Positions 1-11,676 of a stretch of DNA of 64,000 nucleotides are shown here, one piece after another. The DNA is from Pleurotus ostreatus/Saccharomyces cerevisiae fusant (taxonomy: Eukaryota > Opisthokonta), in assembly GCA_024196135.1 (NCBI GenBank), contig JAMQCK010000055.1, positions 52,797-116,796 on the forward strand, in the 5' to 3' direction. How positions within the stretch are numbered: the stretch's first letter is position 1; every line of letters starts with the position of its first letter. The notes under the pieces are model-generated. The model was not told the origin of the DNA. It searched no databases and saw only the letters and a list, made by a program, of their open reading frames with translations. Both the position numbers and the translations under genes were made by a program.

Positions 1-896
1 GGTTTGTGCGGGCCCGAGGAAGGAGGTCTGGGCCAAGACAGCGTTGAGACAGCGTACGTGCGGCGAGCAACGTGACACAAGACGCAGTGCGGTGGCGCTA
101 GGCTGCGCGCGGCCGACGAGTATGCGCGACGTTGGCAGCGGCTCTAAGAAGGCATGAGGGTCGAGGAGGAAGTCGAGGGGGCAGCGGCGAATGCCGATAC
201 ATCGTGTACTGTCACGTTTACGTCACGGTTCGTATTTTGAAGGCGTCACGCGCCCGGCTCTCCATCCTCCATCATGTCCCCACAACATAGCCCATTCACC
301 TCAAACATCCCAGTTCCCAGACCTGATTTTCGCGTCTTCCGAGCTCGTCTGAGCAGTAATTGTTCCGAGTATGCTGCTGACACGTGTTCTATACGTCGGG
401 ATTGACAATGGCAGTGTATCGTCACTACCGAGCTCTAGCCCGTGCTTCGGTGCCTTGCAGCTCTTCTTGGGAGGATGAGTGGCTGAGAAGCGGATCATCA
501 TCACGATGGCGAGGACGGCATCGGATGGAGCGGGTCGTATAAGACGCGCCATGGGGAGCACTCGTCTCCCTTCCCCCTCGTCCTCGCTCTCCCCGTACGA
601 CGACTCAGACGGACCGAACGCAACCAGCCGCCAAGCATCTCGGTGCGGAAGCGACAAGTGAGCAACTCCGCAGACTATCAGACGCGAGACGCGCGACGCG
701 ATCCCGATCCCTGACGCGCCATCAGTACTGTGCGGGCGCGGCAACAAACTAGCTTTTGAGCCCGTCGTCCCCGCCTCGCTAGCTCCTTGCTTCCTCCCTC
801 TTCCTCCCCCACCTCGGTTCCCCTCACGCTCTTTTTACACCTCCTACCCTCCCCTCCCCATCTCCTACTCCCCCGCCCACGCCTATCCTATCCACA
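1..896. other. Upstream intergenic region of the hydrolase gene
   Basis: No credible gene is visible. Open frames here overlap on both strands and show no family motif. The last 110 bases (about 785-895) are strongly C/T-rich with few G residues, the usual leader or core-promoter composition upstream of basidiomycete start codons, and run straight into the hydrolase ATG at 897. Confidence 0.5.
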
Positions 897-2596
897 ATGT
901 CTATCCGCGCCGCACTCACTGCGTCGCTCGCCCTTCCGGTGCTCGTCTCCGCCATCGACAGCCAGTGGCTGCAGTCGAGCTACCAGGGCGGGGAGAACCC
1001 GCCGGGCTGGCAGGAGGGCGACTCGGGCAACCAGACCGTCTTCCTCGCCGGGCAGGAGGACATCACCGGCACCAGCCAGCTCGACCACTGTCAGACGATC
1101 TTCATCGGAAGCGCCGCGGTCGACGGCACGCCCGACGAGGGGTGGAAGCAGCTCCCGAACGTCGTCGGCTTCGACCTCCAGCGCCTCCCACTCGAGGGCT
1201 ACGGCGACGCCGTGCTCCCCTACTTCGTCGAGCGCGGCAAGGACGCGGCGAACATCAAGCGCGTCGTGATCGCCCAGCCGGGGAAGCCGCGCGATGCCTG
1301 GTGCGTCCCGCTCAGCGTGCTTTCGTCAGTCCCGCCTTACTGACCCACCCGCCCTTAGGAAGTACGTCAACCTCCTCCGCAACTCGCTCATCTGCGCCGC
1401 CGCGGCGGACCAAGACCCGGTCAACATGGACGAGATCCTGCTCGCCGCGCCCGTGTGGCTGAACGACTACGACCAGAAGGCGGGTGCCGTCGGCGCGACG
1501 GATGTGTACTTCAAGTCCTCGCGCTGGTTTGAGGGCGGGATGTCATCGGGCCCGGGGGACACGGAGATCTCCAGTGTCACCGCGATGGACTTCCTCGTCG
1601 CGCACTTCCTCGACGCGAGCGCGTTTCCCGCGGTCGAGCAGGTGGTGTCTGCGGGGCACAGTATGGGCGCGCAGTTCACGCAGCGGTACGCGCTGATGCG
1701 CGATGCGGACGATAAGGACGACAAGCTGAGGTACTGGGTGGGCAACCCTGGATCATTGTGAGTGTTGTGTGCTTGTGGGGCGACGAGACGAGGTCGACGA
1801 TGGGGAGCAATCTTTGTGCGTCGATGGGATCCGCGGTATGATGGATGGGGTTTGCGGCCGCGTCTTGGCCGAGGTTGCCACAAATCCGCCAAACCCGCGG
1901 ATCATCTCCCCATTGTTCTGCCTGATGACGACCCTGCACCCGTTATCGTTTACTGATTCACTCTACAGCGCCTGGCTCACGGAGGACCGCCCGAAAGAGA
2001 TCAACTCTGACTGCTCCGACTCGTACAACTCCTGGCCGTACGGCGGCCTCACCACGCACGCGCTCCACCCGTTTCCGAGCACCTTCAAGAAGGAGTTCAA
2101 GAACAACTGGGATGGCGTGGTTGAGAGATACGTGAGTGCACACCATCATCGGCCCGGAAACCTCGTCCTAACCAACCCCCAGCGCGCCCGCTACATCCGC
2201 CACGCCCAAGGCCTCGCCGACAACGGCCCCGGCGACACCCACTGCGAAGCGCAAGCGCAGGGCGCCACACACCTCGAGCGCGGCCAGGGCTTCGAATCCA
2301 TGCTGAACGCCATGTCCGGCGGCATGCCCGGGCGCACGAAGTTCGACTACATCGACGGCGTGTCGCACCAGGACTACCCGATGATGGCGGCGGAGGTGTC
2401 GCAGACGCGGATCTTTCGGGAGGTGAATGGGCAGGATGACTCGGATAGTGGGGTGGATCCGGCCGCGGCGGGTGCGGGGGGGACGAGCTCGAAGAATGGG
2501 ACGGCGGAGAGTCGGGAGAATGGGGCGGAGGGGCTGAGCGTGGCGCTGAAGGGGAGGGGGGTGGCGCTCTTTGCGGTGGGGGCGATGGTGGTGTGA
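897..2596 (+). CDS. Secreted alpha/beta hydrolase with probable GPI anchor
   Basis: Four exons: 897-1300, 1359-1757, 1969-2131, 2183-2596, giving 459 residues. Residues 1-19 form a hydrophobic signal peptide ending near VSAID. The fold is an alpha/beta hydrolase: the nucleophile elbow GHSMG is at residues 234-238 with Ser236 as likely nucleophile, and a late D-G-V-S-H segment can supply the catalytic His. The C-terminus is a Gly/Ser/Asn-rich spacer followed by a hydrophobic tail (VALFAVGAMVV), as in GPI-anchored fungal surface proteins. All splice junctions join in frame and two cross codons (TG|G, TT|C). The substrate is unknown; a lipase, esterase or peptidase cannot be told apart by eye. 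The last about 80 nt and the 3' UTR recur, decayed, at 3.8-4.2 kb. Confidence 0.82.
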
Positions 2597-3196
2597 GCTC
2601 GTTGCATCTACTCGCGTCTTCCGCTTTTCAGGTCCCATGCTCTCCTCGGTCTTTCCGGACTTTCCGACCCCCCCCCCAACACACACACCTCATGCCCGTC
2701 TATATCCCCCATACCTATCCTCCACGCCTACCCACCCCCCACCACCCGCCTCCCCAGCACCTCCCTCACCCGAACACTACCAACCCCATACCATCATTTC
2801 CCTACACATTCCTTAGACAGCATCGCTACGTTAGTCCTCTTTCCCCCTTCTATGACCGCTTATTTCCTTCCACCTAAGTTATACATTGTGTTGTCGCGGC
2901 TTCTTGGAACTTGAGCTTGGAATAAATACCCTCTGTCAATGTACGCAAGGCTTGGCTTGGTCCCTCGTCTTTGTCCTCCTTGGTTTTCTCTGTCAGGGTT
3001 TGGTTCATGACTCGTTTCTCCCTTCATGGGCGATTTGGGAAGGAGGGAGGGGGGCGAGGTGTGTAGGTGAGGATAGTGCTATCGTTTGGTGCCTGCGCAT
3101 TTGTGGGTGAAGATGAGCGCCTGCACGATTGCGGATGAATGCATCTCAGTGGGCTGTGCTGATGGATCTTACCCACTAATTTGGGGGCTCATTCAT
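2597..3196. other. 3' UTR and spacer before tRNA-Gln
   Basis: Contains the C-rich 3' untranslated region of the hydrolase, with AATAAA within 2921-2927 (in ggaataaatacc) as a likely polyadenylation signal. No gene is supported. Several blocks recur in the 3.8-4.2 kb copy. Confidence 0.5.
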
Positions 3197-3277
3197 GGCT
3201 CTGTAGTGTAGTGGTTATCACCCGGGATTCTGACTATGTGTATTCCCGTGACCCAGGTTCGATCCCTGGCAGGGCCT
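3197..3277 (+). tRNA. tRNA-Gln (anticodon CTG), 9-nt intron
   Basis: A complete cloverleaf is readable. Acceptor GGCTCTG pairs with CAGGGCC (one G-T pair); the D-arm TAGTGTAGTGGTTATCA matches fungal tRNA-Gln; the T-arm contains GGTTCGATCC. The anticodon stem CGGGA/TCCCG closes a 16-nt segment that is a 7-nt loop plus a 9-nt intron at 3234-3242, in the canonical position after base 37. The anticodon CTG lies at 3230-3232 and reads CAG (Gln). The discriminator is T, as in yeast tRNA-Gln. Confidence 0.93.
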
Positions 3278-3802
3278 GTGAAGAAAATTTGTTCACCATT
3301 TTTTGCCACCTAGAAGGGTCGGAATTCGTCTGAACAAAGGCATGTGGAGCGGTTCCTCAGAGGTGCATCCCGAGATTTGCGAGAAGGGTGGCAATTGTAC
3401 CTGGCGGCGACCGTCGCGCTGGTATATTTGCTGATTCCGTTCACATAAGTTAGAGGGCATGCCCAAAAAGAGCTCGAAGAACAGGGCGTATATTTACGAG
3501 AAGAACGAAACACGAGTGCAGGGGTCAGCGAGATAAACATAGATTGAAGGTGAGGTGGCTCGTCGTGCGGATCAGTGAGGAGGGATCGCCGACCTGACAA
3601 GGGCCCTTGGCTAACGATGGAACGATTCCTTCGGGAGAGGTGGCGAGTCCTCGGATTGGGGAGAAGATAAATCATTGGCCAGTCCTCAATTCAAAGGACC
3701 GTCGAAGGCTAACAGGGGAGGTCGCATCGGCGTTCGGCCATGCGAGCCTGGGGCGACGACGCCACGGTCAGTGCCCAACGCGATGCTCCGACGCACCCGC
3801 GT
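3278..3802. other. Spacer between tRNA-Gln and the duplicated 3' end
   Basis: Begins just after the tRNA with a short T-run (3296-3303) that could serve as a pol III terminator. A 121-codon minus-strand frame exists at 3310-3675 but has no recognisable domain, splice pattern or composition of a protein. Confidence 0.4.
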
Positions 3803-4240
3803 GAGAATGGGGCGGAGGGGTTGGCTGTGGCGCTGGAGGGGATGGGGGTGGCGCTTTTTGCGGTGGGGAGGATGGTGGTTTGCGCTCGTTCTTCACTGTT
3901 TATCTCCTCTCGCTTGTACCCCTTGCATCTCTTCCAGACCGTCGACCCCTTTCCTCCACGACCTCATCCATCTCATGCATGTGCACCGTGTTCAATTGCC
4001 ATACGCCTGCCCGTTCCCCTACCACCCGAGCGCTACCAACTCCATACTATCGTTTCCCTATACACTCTTTAGACAGCATGAACTTCGCTACCTTCTCCCT
4101 CTACCATCGCCTCCTTCCCCTTTAGTTTCCCCACTTCCGCTCTATTGTCCTCCCTCTAGATTTATACATTGTGTTGTTACGGCCCAGCTTCTTGGAATCT
4201 CGGTTTGTCAATGGAATACCCTGTACGCGAGTCCCTCATA
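3803..4240 (+). pseudogene. Decayed duplicate of hydrolase 3' end and 3' UTR
   Basis: The stretch starting GAGAATGGGGCGGAGGGG repeats the last about 80 coding bases of the hydrolase (ENGAEGL...VALFAVG..MVV), but the stop codon is lost (GTGTGA to GTTTGC) and no upstream exons are present. Blocks of the 3' UTR recur in the same order: an ACTACCAACYCCATAC-like block, GACAGCAT, TATACATTGTGTTGT, and CTTCTTGGAA followed by the CCCTGT motif. The copy lies in direct orientation 1.28 kb downstream with the tRNA-Gln between the two copies. It is a partial tandem duplication or the scar of a deleted paralogue and is not expected to encode a protein. Confidence 0.7.
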
Positions 4241-4504
4241 GGGCTGTGAATATGTTTTCATGAGGACCTCCAGTGATGTGATGCAAAGAACAAGAACTTC
4301 CTAAAGCGTATGTCTCAGGTATGTTTGCCTCCGAAATGAGCTCCCACGTGATGATGCCGTCGCGTCGAGGGACGCGTTCCGGCCGTGGCGTTCTTCTCGT
4401 TCGGCGCCTGTCATCTGCCTGCTCGGCATTCCCAGCCCTCATCGATGTTCTTTGGGCGTGGATACTAGGATCGATACCTGGACGGAATATTCAGTGGGGA
4501 CCTG

Positions 4505-4512
4505 CATATAAG
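4505..4512 (+). promoter_or_regulatory. Putative TATA box of the RdRP gene
   Basis: CATATAAG lies about 60 nt upstream of ATG 4569, the first ATG downstream. That is the usual fungal distance for a TATA element with a short leader. It supports 4569 as the RdRP start. Confidence 0.45.
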
Positions 4513-4568
4513 ACGGAACCTCTGTTGAAGTCGGTTTATCACGACTTGTTTGGTGGTGAACACTGAGG

Positions 4569-7500
4569 ATGGCGGCGAAGAAGCATAAGGTGCGCCGGCG
4601 TGTTCCCTTTCCAGTACGTGAGATTGTGGCTGACAGAACCTGTCAAGAGCTACGACTCGGACGACGAGTTCGACGATCTTGATGATCCGCCTGGATTCTG
4701 GCAGGAGGCGTCCCAGCTCTCTGCGGTCTGGGAGGATTCGTTCGATGTACTAGGTGCGTCGTGAAATACGCTCCTCCCTACTTTTGACTGACTAGTGTCG
4801 AAGCTACTAGTCCCGACAAGTCAAAGGGCGCGAGTCGCAAGGCGGCTACCCCTACCACGGTATCGTGCCCGCCGGCAGTCAACTCGCGTAAAGCTACCCC
4901 GCCCAAGCCGGTACCCACTCATGCGCCTTACCGGTACAGCACCCAACCGCTCAGCGCGTCAGTGAGTACCCCTCAGCATGCGGATGCCGGGACCTCCGAT
5001 AGCACCAAGGCCGCCGCAAGCCTTCCTCGCCCATCGAAGCGGGCGACCGTACCCATCCCCTACCGCTCCAGCGCCTCGCAGAAGCCCATCCCCTTCTCGC
5101 GTCCCCTTCCGCGTGCGGATGCCGACGCACCGGACCGCTCGAAGGCTGGCGTGTCCGAGCGTAAGCAGACCGGCACGAATACCACTGCCAGCGCCCCCCT
5201 GCGCGCTAGCGGAAGCACTACCTCTCATATCGGCGGCTCGAGCGCGGCAGAGTCCGCGCAGAGCCGCCGCATCGCGGCGATGACTCGCTCGATCTCGGCG
5301 TGTGCGTGCTTACCTCTTTCATAACCCCGAGCGCTGACGCTGATGTTCATGCTCTGCTAGATGCATTCTCGCAGTCGGCTCTGGCTGCAGACTCGTCTGA
5401 CGATGAACGCGTGGTGCATGCCCCGAGCGCGACAGCGCCACCGAAGGCGTCGAGCAGTCGTCGCATACAGGCGATGGCGGAAAGCATCTCTGCGGGTGCG
5501 TCGTTCCTCTGCCCAATCAAGCATGGTGGCCTAACGTCGCTTCCAGCCTTTCCCAGACGTGGTACCCCTTCTCCTCCAGTGAGGCCCGTATCTCGTGAGG
5601 CGAGCTCGACTCCGACATCGTCAGCACCAAAGCGGGCACCATACCAGCGCGCAACGCAAGAATCATCGGCGACCGCGCCTCCGCGCGCGTCTCTCTCGCG
5701 CTCCGTGAGCAAGTGGGCAGTAGGGACTTGGCAAGCAGCGGCGCCATCCGACCAGCGTACTCCCGCACCCGGCCAACGACCCCCCGAACCTGGCGAGCGC
5801 GCTCCTGTACCCAGCTTGCAGGCGCCCATACCTGGCGAGTACGCCACCATACCAAGTCAGCGCCCCCTCGCACGCACGGACTCCATGTCGAGCGAGTCCT
5901 CGTGGGTTTCCACATGTCCGCCGTCGCCTGTGTTCGACAGCTATCCCTCGCGGAGTACGACGATGGAATCGATCGACCCGGATATGCCTGCGCCGGCGAA
6001 GCGCAGCTCGACAGTGGCGGATTCGAGCAGTTCGACAGCAGCAGACTCGAGAAGTACAACGGCAGAACCGAGCAGTGGCAAGCGACTTTGGACTGATGCG
6101 CCGCATATCTCGAGCTCGCCGAGGACGGAGTCGGATGTGACGATACTTGCTCCGGAGCAGCCGCGTGTCGTGCCCGCGCGTACCTCACGCCCAACTCCGC
6201 ACATGCTAGCGGATGACGGGGACCCGGACCCGAATCTGGCTCTCCCTGAGGGCACGACGACGCGTCCGATGGTCTTCGAGCCGCCCAAGAGCGTGCCTCA
6301 AAATGTCCTGCCCCTCAGCCAACTATTCGGCGGACGCCTCACCAAGGACCTGACACCCGTCATCATCGCACACGACCGTCAAGCGCAAGCCGTCATGGAC
6401 TCGATGGACGTCCCATGGGGCATCCAGTACGAGCTCGCCCGCGGCGTCCTCGGCGGAGACTGGTCCTGGTCAGACGTCACCCGCGAGCGCCTACTCGCCC
6501 TCCGCGCCCTCGCGCCCGACACGCCCGCCCTCACCAACGAGCGCCACGCGCCGCGCGTCCGCGAGGCCCTGCTCGGCAAGCACGGCGCGCGCTCGCCCAA
6601 GACCACCCGCGTCGCCGCCTTCCGCGAGCTCGACCTCGAGCAGGCGGCGCGTGTCGAGGGTAAGGGGCGCGGCTTAGGCCTCATGGGCCCCTGGGAGGAG
6701 CAGGGCAGCGCGGAGGACTATTTTGGCGGGAAGATTCAGCAGGTGGTGAGGCTGACGCGGGAGGGGGGAGAGAAGGGGAAGGGGGCATTCAGCTTTTGGC
6801 TGCTGCCGATGCAGGCGCAGAGGCGGTCGTATCGGCTGGCGAGGAGGTTGGGGTCGAGGAGGATTTTGCAGGTGAGGTTGGATAAGGAGTATGGGAATAA
6901 GAATGGTGGGAAGGATAAGGGGAAGGAGGGCGAGGAAGAAGCAGAGGTGGGCGTGGCGGAGTTCCTCGCCCAGAGCAAGTTCGTGCTGTGTGGGCGCGTG
7001 TTCGTGCCGTATGCGAGCAAGGACGGGAGTGCGTATTTAGTGGAGGTGGATGAGGATCATGAGAGGAAGGCGAGGGTGGGGTGTGGGGATCAGTATAGGC
7101 TGTCGCTGGAGAAGCTCATCGAGTCGGAGAATCCGTGGGTGATGAATTGTAATCAGGTGGGTGGATGCGATGCTAAGGGTGGAGCGATCTTTGGCTGATG
7201 ATGCTGGATAGCCTATAACGAAGTGGGTGACCAGGTTCTCACTGTCGTTCTCTACGTCCCTCCCTGCGGTCGAGTTCGCCGAGGAGAATATGTTCCTTAT
7301 CGAGGACGAGTGTGAGTCGTCTTCAGTCCTCCTAAGTATCGCGCTCAGATAATTGATCCTGTCCTGCGCAGACGCCACGGGCTGGGATCGTTCCTCTGGC
7401 TCCCCACCCGCCGAACAGACCATGACCGACGGCTGTGGCTTCATCAACCGCGCGGCCCTCACCGACATCGGTCGCCGCTTCTCCCTGCAACACGGCATGC

Positions 7501-9895
7501 CCACTGCCGTGCAAGGACGCGTCGCCGGCGCAAAGGGCATGTTCCTCCTACACCCTTACGACAAGCACCCGGAACCGAGGGTGTGGATCCGCGACTCGCA
7601 GAACAAGATCAAGCTCCCTAAGCTGGAGAGGTGGCATCGGATTCTGGACTTGTTGAAGTTTGCGCAGCAGGTCAGTGGGATTTGATAGTCGTGTTCTATG
7701 TGACACTGACAATCCTTACTATGCAGCCGAACCCCGAAGGCTTCGACCTCTCCGAGCAGGCCGTGCTCAACCTCTCCCACAACGGTGTCCAAACCGAGGA
7801 CTTTACCATCCTCGCCCAAAACGGCCTCCGCGAGCGCGCCGCGCCGCTCCTCGACTGGAAGCAACCCGCCGGCGCGCTCTGGAAGGCCGTGAGCGACATC
7901 GGGAACGTCACTGGTTCGCGTCGCGTACGCGGGAGCCAGGTCATGCATAGGCTTGTAAGCGGGTATCGGCAGACGGGTGTGGACGAGGATCTGCCGACGG
8001 GAGATGAGGACCAGTTGGAGGCAGCGTTGACAGGGCGGGATCCGTATAGTGGGGGTGAGTGGATGGCCAGGAATGAGCTGTGGCAGGGGTGGCTGAAAGT
8101 GACGGTTGCAGCTCCGAGATCAGTCCACGAGCAGGTTGTCGAGATGCTCCAGGCGGGGTTCAAGCCGCAGGAGTGCGAGTACCTGCGCATCAAGATGAAG
8201 AAGGTGCTCGACATGGTCTGCCAGTCCGCGGTGGAGGACTACCGGGTGCCGGTGCCGGACTCGAGGGGGCTGAATGCTTTTGTGGTTCCCGGTGAGTAGC
8301 GATGAGTTCGGTGGGCTTATGGAAGTGATGTTGACGGGGAATTGTGCAGACCCGCTCGGCGTGCTGAATGAGGACGAGATATTCTACATGCCGTCGCCGT
8401 CGTTCATGGATCCGAAGGAGCAGGTCATGGTACAGGCCGTGGAAGGCGAAGTTATCGTGAGTTTTTTGCCCCTCTATGTTTTGGCCGACTGCTGACAATC
8501 TGCCAAGGTCGGTCGGTGAGTATGCTCCTCAGAAGTGAAGATTGCGATACTCAGAGTTCCTGCAAGTTACCCCATCCGCCTGCCGTCTGACCTGAGGAAG
8601 GTGAAGGCTGTCAATCGCCCTGCTTTGCATCAGTACACGAATGTGATCATCGTGCCCACGGTCGGCGAGCGCTCGCTAGTCAGTCTGCTATCCGGCGGTG
8701 GTACGTGTTCTGCTAGATCAGTTACTGCACTCGCTCACCTACCCATACAGACTGCGACGGAGGTGCGCTAAACCCAATGCCCATACTTTCACGGTTCTGA
8801 CTCTCCCTCGCGCAGACATCCTCTTCATGCTCCGCGGCATCTTCACCAAAAACTTCGTCAACCGCCCCTACTCCGAGCCCACGCCCGACTTCATGACGCG
8901 CAACTTCGAGAAGGAACGCGAGACCATCGCCGACTTCTGCGGTCGGGTCTCCCAGTACGGCTCGCACGCGGAGAAGCAGGCCGCGCTCGCGCGGGTGTTC
9001 CTGGCGGAGCTGGGGGACTCGAAGGTGGGGATCTATAGCATGTACCATGATATGGCGATCGCGGAGCATGGGTATGGGGCGCCGGAGACGGTGAGGATTG
9101 CGCATATGTGGGTGGTTTTGTGATGAGTATATTGTGAGGGGGAGGTTGATGAAAATGTGCAGGTTCAACACCCTCCTCGACGCGAAGAAGACGGGTGTGC
9201 GGGTGAAGCCCCACGTGCTGGTCGAGGATATGAAGAGATACAAAGGAGAGGTCGCGGAAACCAAGAAGCCGCACGTCCTACGCGCCCTCCGCTCCGTCGC
9301 GCGTCAGACAAAAGGCGAGGTTCTGAGCGAGTTCGCCCAGATGTCAGCCAGCACATCCGACGCGCCCGACGCCAACCTTCTCGAGCCTCGCAGGCGATGT
9401 CTGTCCGTCCCCTGCTTGGCCGACGAGGTCGCTGTCCTCGATGCGCACGTGCAGGCGATTCATGCAGAGTGGCTGGACAAGCTGCACGGGCCAGAGCAGG
9501 CGTGGAAGTTACCCGGCCATATCGAGCTCGACGAGCCGCAGAAGAAGAAGAAAAAGAAGCGGAAGCCGGGCGAGGCGAAGGAGGACGACATGCTTGTGGT
9601 GACGCGCGCGTTTGCGAGCGTGCGGAATGAGGAGCGGTATACGAATGGCGGGGAGGAGGATAACCTCCAACTGCTGCGCGCGACGGGCGCGCTGGACGCG
9701 GTGCTGGCGTCGTGCGCGTATACGGCGAGGCCGGCGGGCTATTATGCCTTCACGGTCGCGTTTGGCGAGTTATGCAGGGCGAAGGCGAAGGCGGTGGGCG
9801 ATGTGGCGTGCATTAGGACGGTGGACGAGGTGAAGACGATTCCGTCATCAGCGTTGCCGTACTTGATGGGCGAGGATGAGGATGACGGGTGGTAG
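4569..9895 (+). CDS. RNA-dependent RNA polymerase, QDE-1/RdRP family (RNA silencing)
   Basis: My splicing gives 14 exons and 1543 residues: 4569-4589, 4648-4753, 4804-5301, 5361-5495, 5547-7156, 7212-7311, 7372-7670, 7727-8291, 8350-8456, 8508-8515, 8555-8700, 8751-8762, 8816-9107, 9163-9895. The catalytic segment reads SGGDCDGD (DCDGD at residues 1199-1203), preceded by VGRVPASYPIR and DLRKVKAVN, the cellular RdRP core signature (usually GRNPCxHPGD ... SGGDxDGD). Such enzymes make dsRNA from aberrant transcripts for Dicer in quelling and small-RNA pathways. The N-terminal about 500 residues are low-complexity and Ser/Pro-rich, unlike the conserved C-terminal two thirds. A Cys replaces the usual L, Y or F between the first two Asp residues. 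The first two acceptors end in AAG and are less certain than the rest. Confidence 0.9.
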
Positions 9896-10383
9896 GTGGT
9901 GGTAGAAGGTGGGAAGTGGGAGGTGGTAAGCTGTGAAGGTGTGGATGTGATCTTCGGCCATTTGTGATTCGAAGCGAGGCGATGCATCTTTCTCTCGCGA
10001 TCTCTTTGTACTGTAGCTTGGATATCAGGATGGAATCTCAATGTACAATATCATACTTCGATGGAATTTAGAAAGTACGACTTCAGGGCACGCAGCAGCA
10101 GTCCATCCCTCTCAAATGCAGCGACACCGGCCTCTGTAGCGCGCTTATTGCCCAATGACATCACCGAATCCTTGGGCGCCTAATTCGCGATCGATGTATA
10201 CGCAGAGCATTGCAGGTCGGAATCTGGAGCCTTGAGAGTGCGAAAGTCGTACTCATCCTGACATGGCCTTATTCACGCCAAAACGCTTGCGAAAACCCGG
10301 CAGTGCGAATTATATTGGTACAATATTTGGCTTCAGTCCATGTAGTCTTCCCTCTCTATCGATGTCTATCCACGACCCGGGGC
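9896..10383. other. Convergent 3' spacer between RdRP and small protein gene
   Basis: Both flanking genes end into this spacer, so it should hold two 3' UTRs and terminators. No gene is seen. Confidence 0.5.
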
Positions 10384-10853
10384 TCAGTGCTTGATGCCCT
10401 TCTCCTTCAACCTCAACTCGTCCTCCGCCTGCAGCTCCGCGTCGATCTGTGCGCCGCGGCTCGGCTCGTTGCCGTGGTCCTGCGCGGGCTTCAAGGGATC
10501 CGTGATGGTGTGGGGTGATGGGGAGTCCTGCTTCTCGGCGGCGGCGAGGCGGTTGGCGATGGAGCGTTCGTCTCTGGGGGAGGGGGTCAGCAAGAGGTTC
10601 GTGAAGGGAGAGAGGAGGGAATGAATCATGGGAGGAAGGCAAAAGAAGACGTAGGGCGAGAAAGGTCGGATTCCAAGGGAGTGGAAATGACGCGAAGAAG
10701 AAAAGATACTCACTTCGAGTCCAGGACATCATGCGAATTGGGCACACCTTCCTCGTATGCTGGGCGATCGTGCACCGAACCCTTCGGGTTGCGCTGGTCA
10801 CCGTCGTTGTAGACCTGCGAGTTGCCAACGTTCGACTGCATAGCTCCAGACAT
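10384..10853 (-). CDS. Small hydrophilic conserved-looking protein of unknown function
   Basis: Two exons on the minus strand, 10853-10714 and 10573-10384, with a GTGAGT donor and a CCCCCAG acceptor, encode 109 residues. The protein is polar throughout, rich in Asp, Glu, Asn, Gln, Lys and Pro, without signal peptide, membrane segment or Cys. A helix-prone stretch (DERSIANRLAAAEK) sits mid-protein and the tail ends EDELRLKEKGIKH. This resembles small hydrophilin or stress-associated fungal proteins only in composition; I do not recognise the family. A TATA motif lies about 100 nt upstream of the ATG. Confidence 0.72.
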
Positions 10854-11676
10854 GGTGGATGTGAGTTGGCGAGTGTGGGGATGAGGTGGTGGCTGTATAC
10901 GGGTGTTCGTGTGGTGGCGAAGAGTGAGGAAGCACGCTCAGAGGTTTCGCCTTATATACGAGCTCGACGCGTCCCCGCCAGGGTGACATAGAGGTGACAT
11001 CCGGGGTGATGTCATGTCAGTAGCCGCCGTCGTGGAGTGCGAGGTCGTATCCGCGGCGTCGCCGAGGAACGTGGCCCGAGAGCGGCGGTTTTCGGCCTGC
11101 ACGAGCAAGGGAAGAGATATCCTCACGAAAAGTAGAGGAGCTTTCATTGCATTTAAAGGCAGTAGGAAACCAGAGCGAGGAAGGTCGAAACCGCTGATTC
11201 TGAGCGACGGGAAGAGGAGACGAACCGTTACCGTTCATGGCGTCATCAGTAACGTGACTGCGACAGAAGTCGAACTGTGACATGACGCGACTCCATCGAC
11301 GCGTTCCAAGATCGTGTCTGAACACACAGCTCGTCCTCAACGTATCTCTCTTCAGGAATGCCCCTTCTGCGGTCCCCCTGCCTTCAGTCTGACGCGAACA
11401 ATGGCCTCGAAGCCCTCGGAACGTGGCGGAAGCCCGTCACACGCCGCAAGGCGTGACATTGACGTAAACGGGCGAACGAACAATGGGATCGCTTTACCCG
11501 ATCATCAACCTCCCTCCTCCCGACCTCGACGCGGCGCGTTCGAAAGCGAAGTGCCTCGTCTCTTTCTTCTTCTCCTTCCTCCCTCCCTTCTTCCTTCATC
11601 CTACAGTGCAGCAGAGCTGTACTGTATAACCTACACCTCTACACGAGCAGCACACACTTCGCTGGAGAACCTTTCT
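10854..11676. other. Divergent promoter region
   Basis: Lies between the minus-strand 109-aa gene and the plus-strand repeat-protein gene, so it should carry both promoters. A C/T-rich block at about 11560-11605 precedes the downstream gene. No further gene is supported. Confidence 0.45.
10951..10959 (-). promoter_or_regulatory. Putative TATA box for the 109-aa protein gene
   Basis: The minus strand reads GTATATAAG about 100 nt upstream of ATG 10853, within a region free of other coding evidence. Confidence 0.4.

Noticed and set aside
787..1462. Plus-strand frames overlapping hydrolase exon 1 in other phases
   Set aside because: Arg/Ser/Pro-rich shadow frames of a GC-rich exon; the hydrolase frame has the signal peptide, splice sites and hydrolase motif.
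2168..2686. 172-codon minus-strand frame antisense to the hydrolase
   Set aside because: Arg/His-rich shadow without motif, start context or splice support.
3310..3675. 121-codon minus-strand frame after tRNA-Gln
   Set aside because: No domain, no splice pattern, no conserved context.
5517..6194. 225-codon minus-strand frame in the RdRP N-terminal region
   Set aside because: Antisense to a coding exon whose frame is tied to the RdRP core by consistent splicing.
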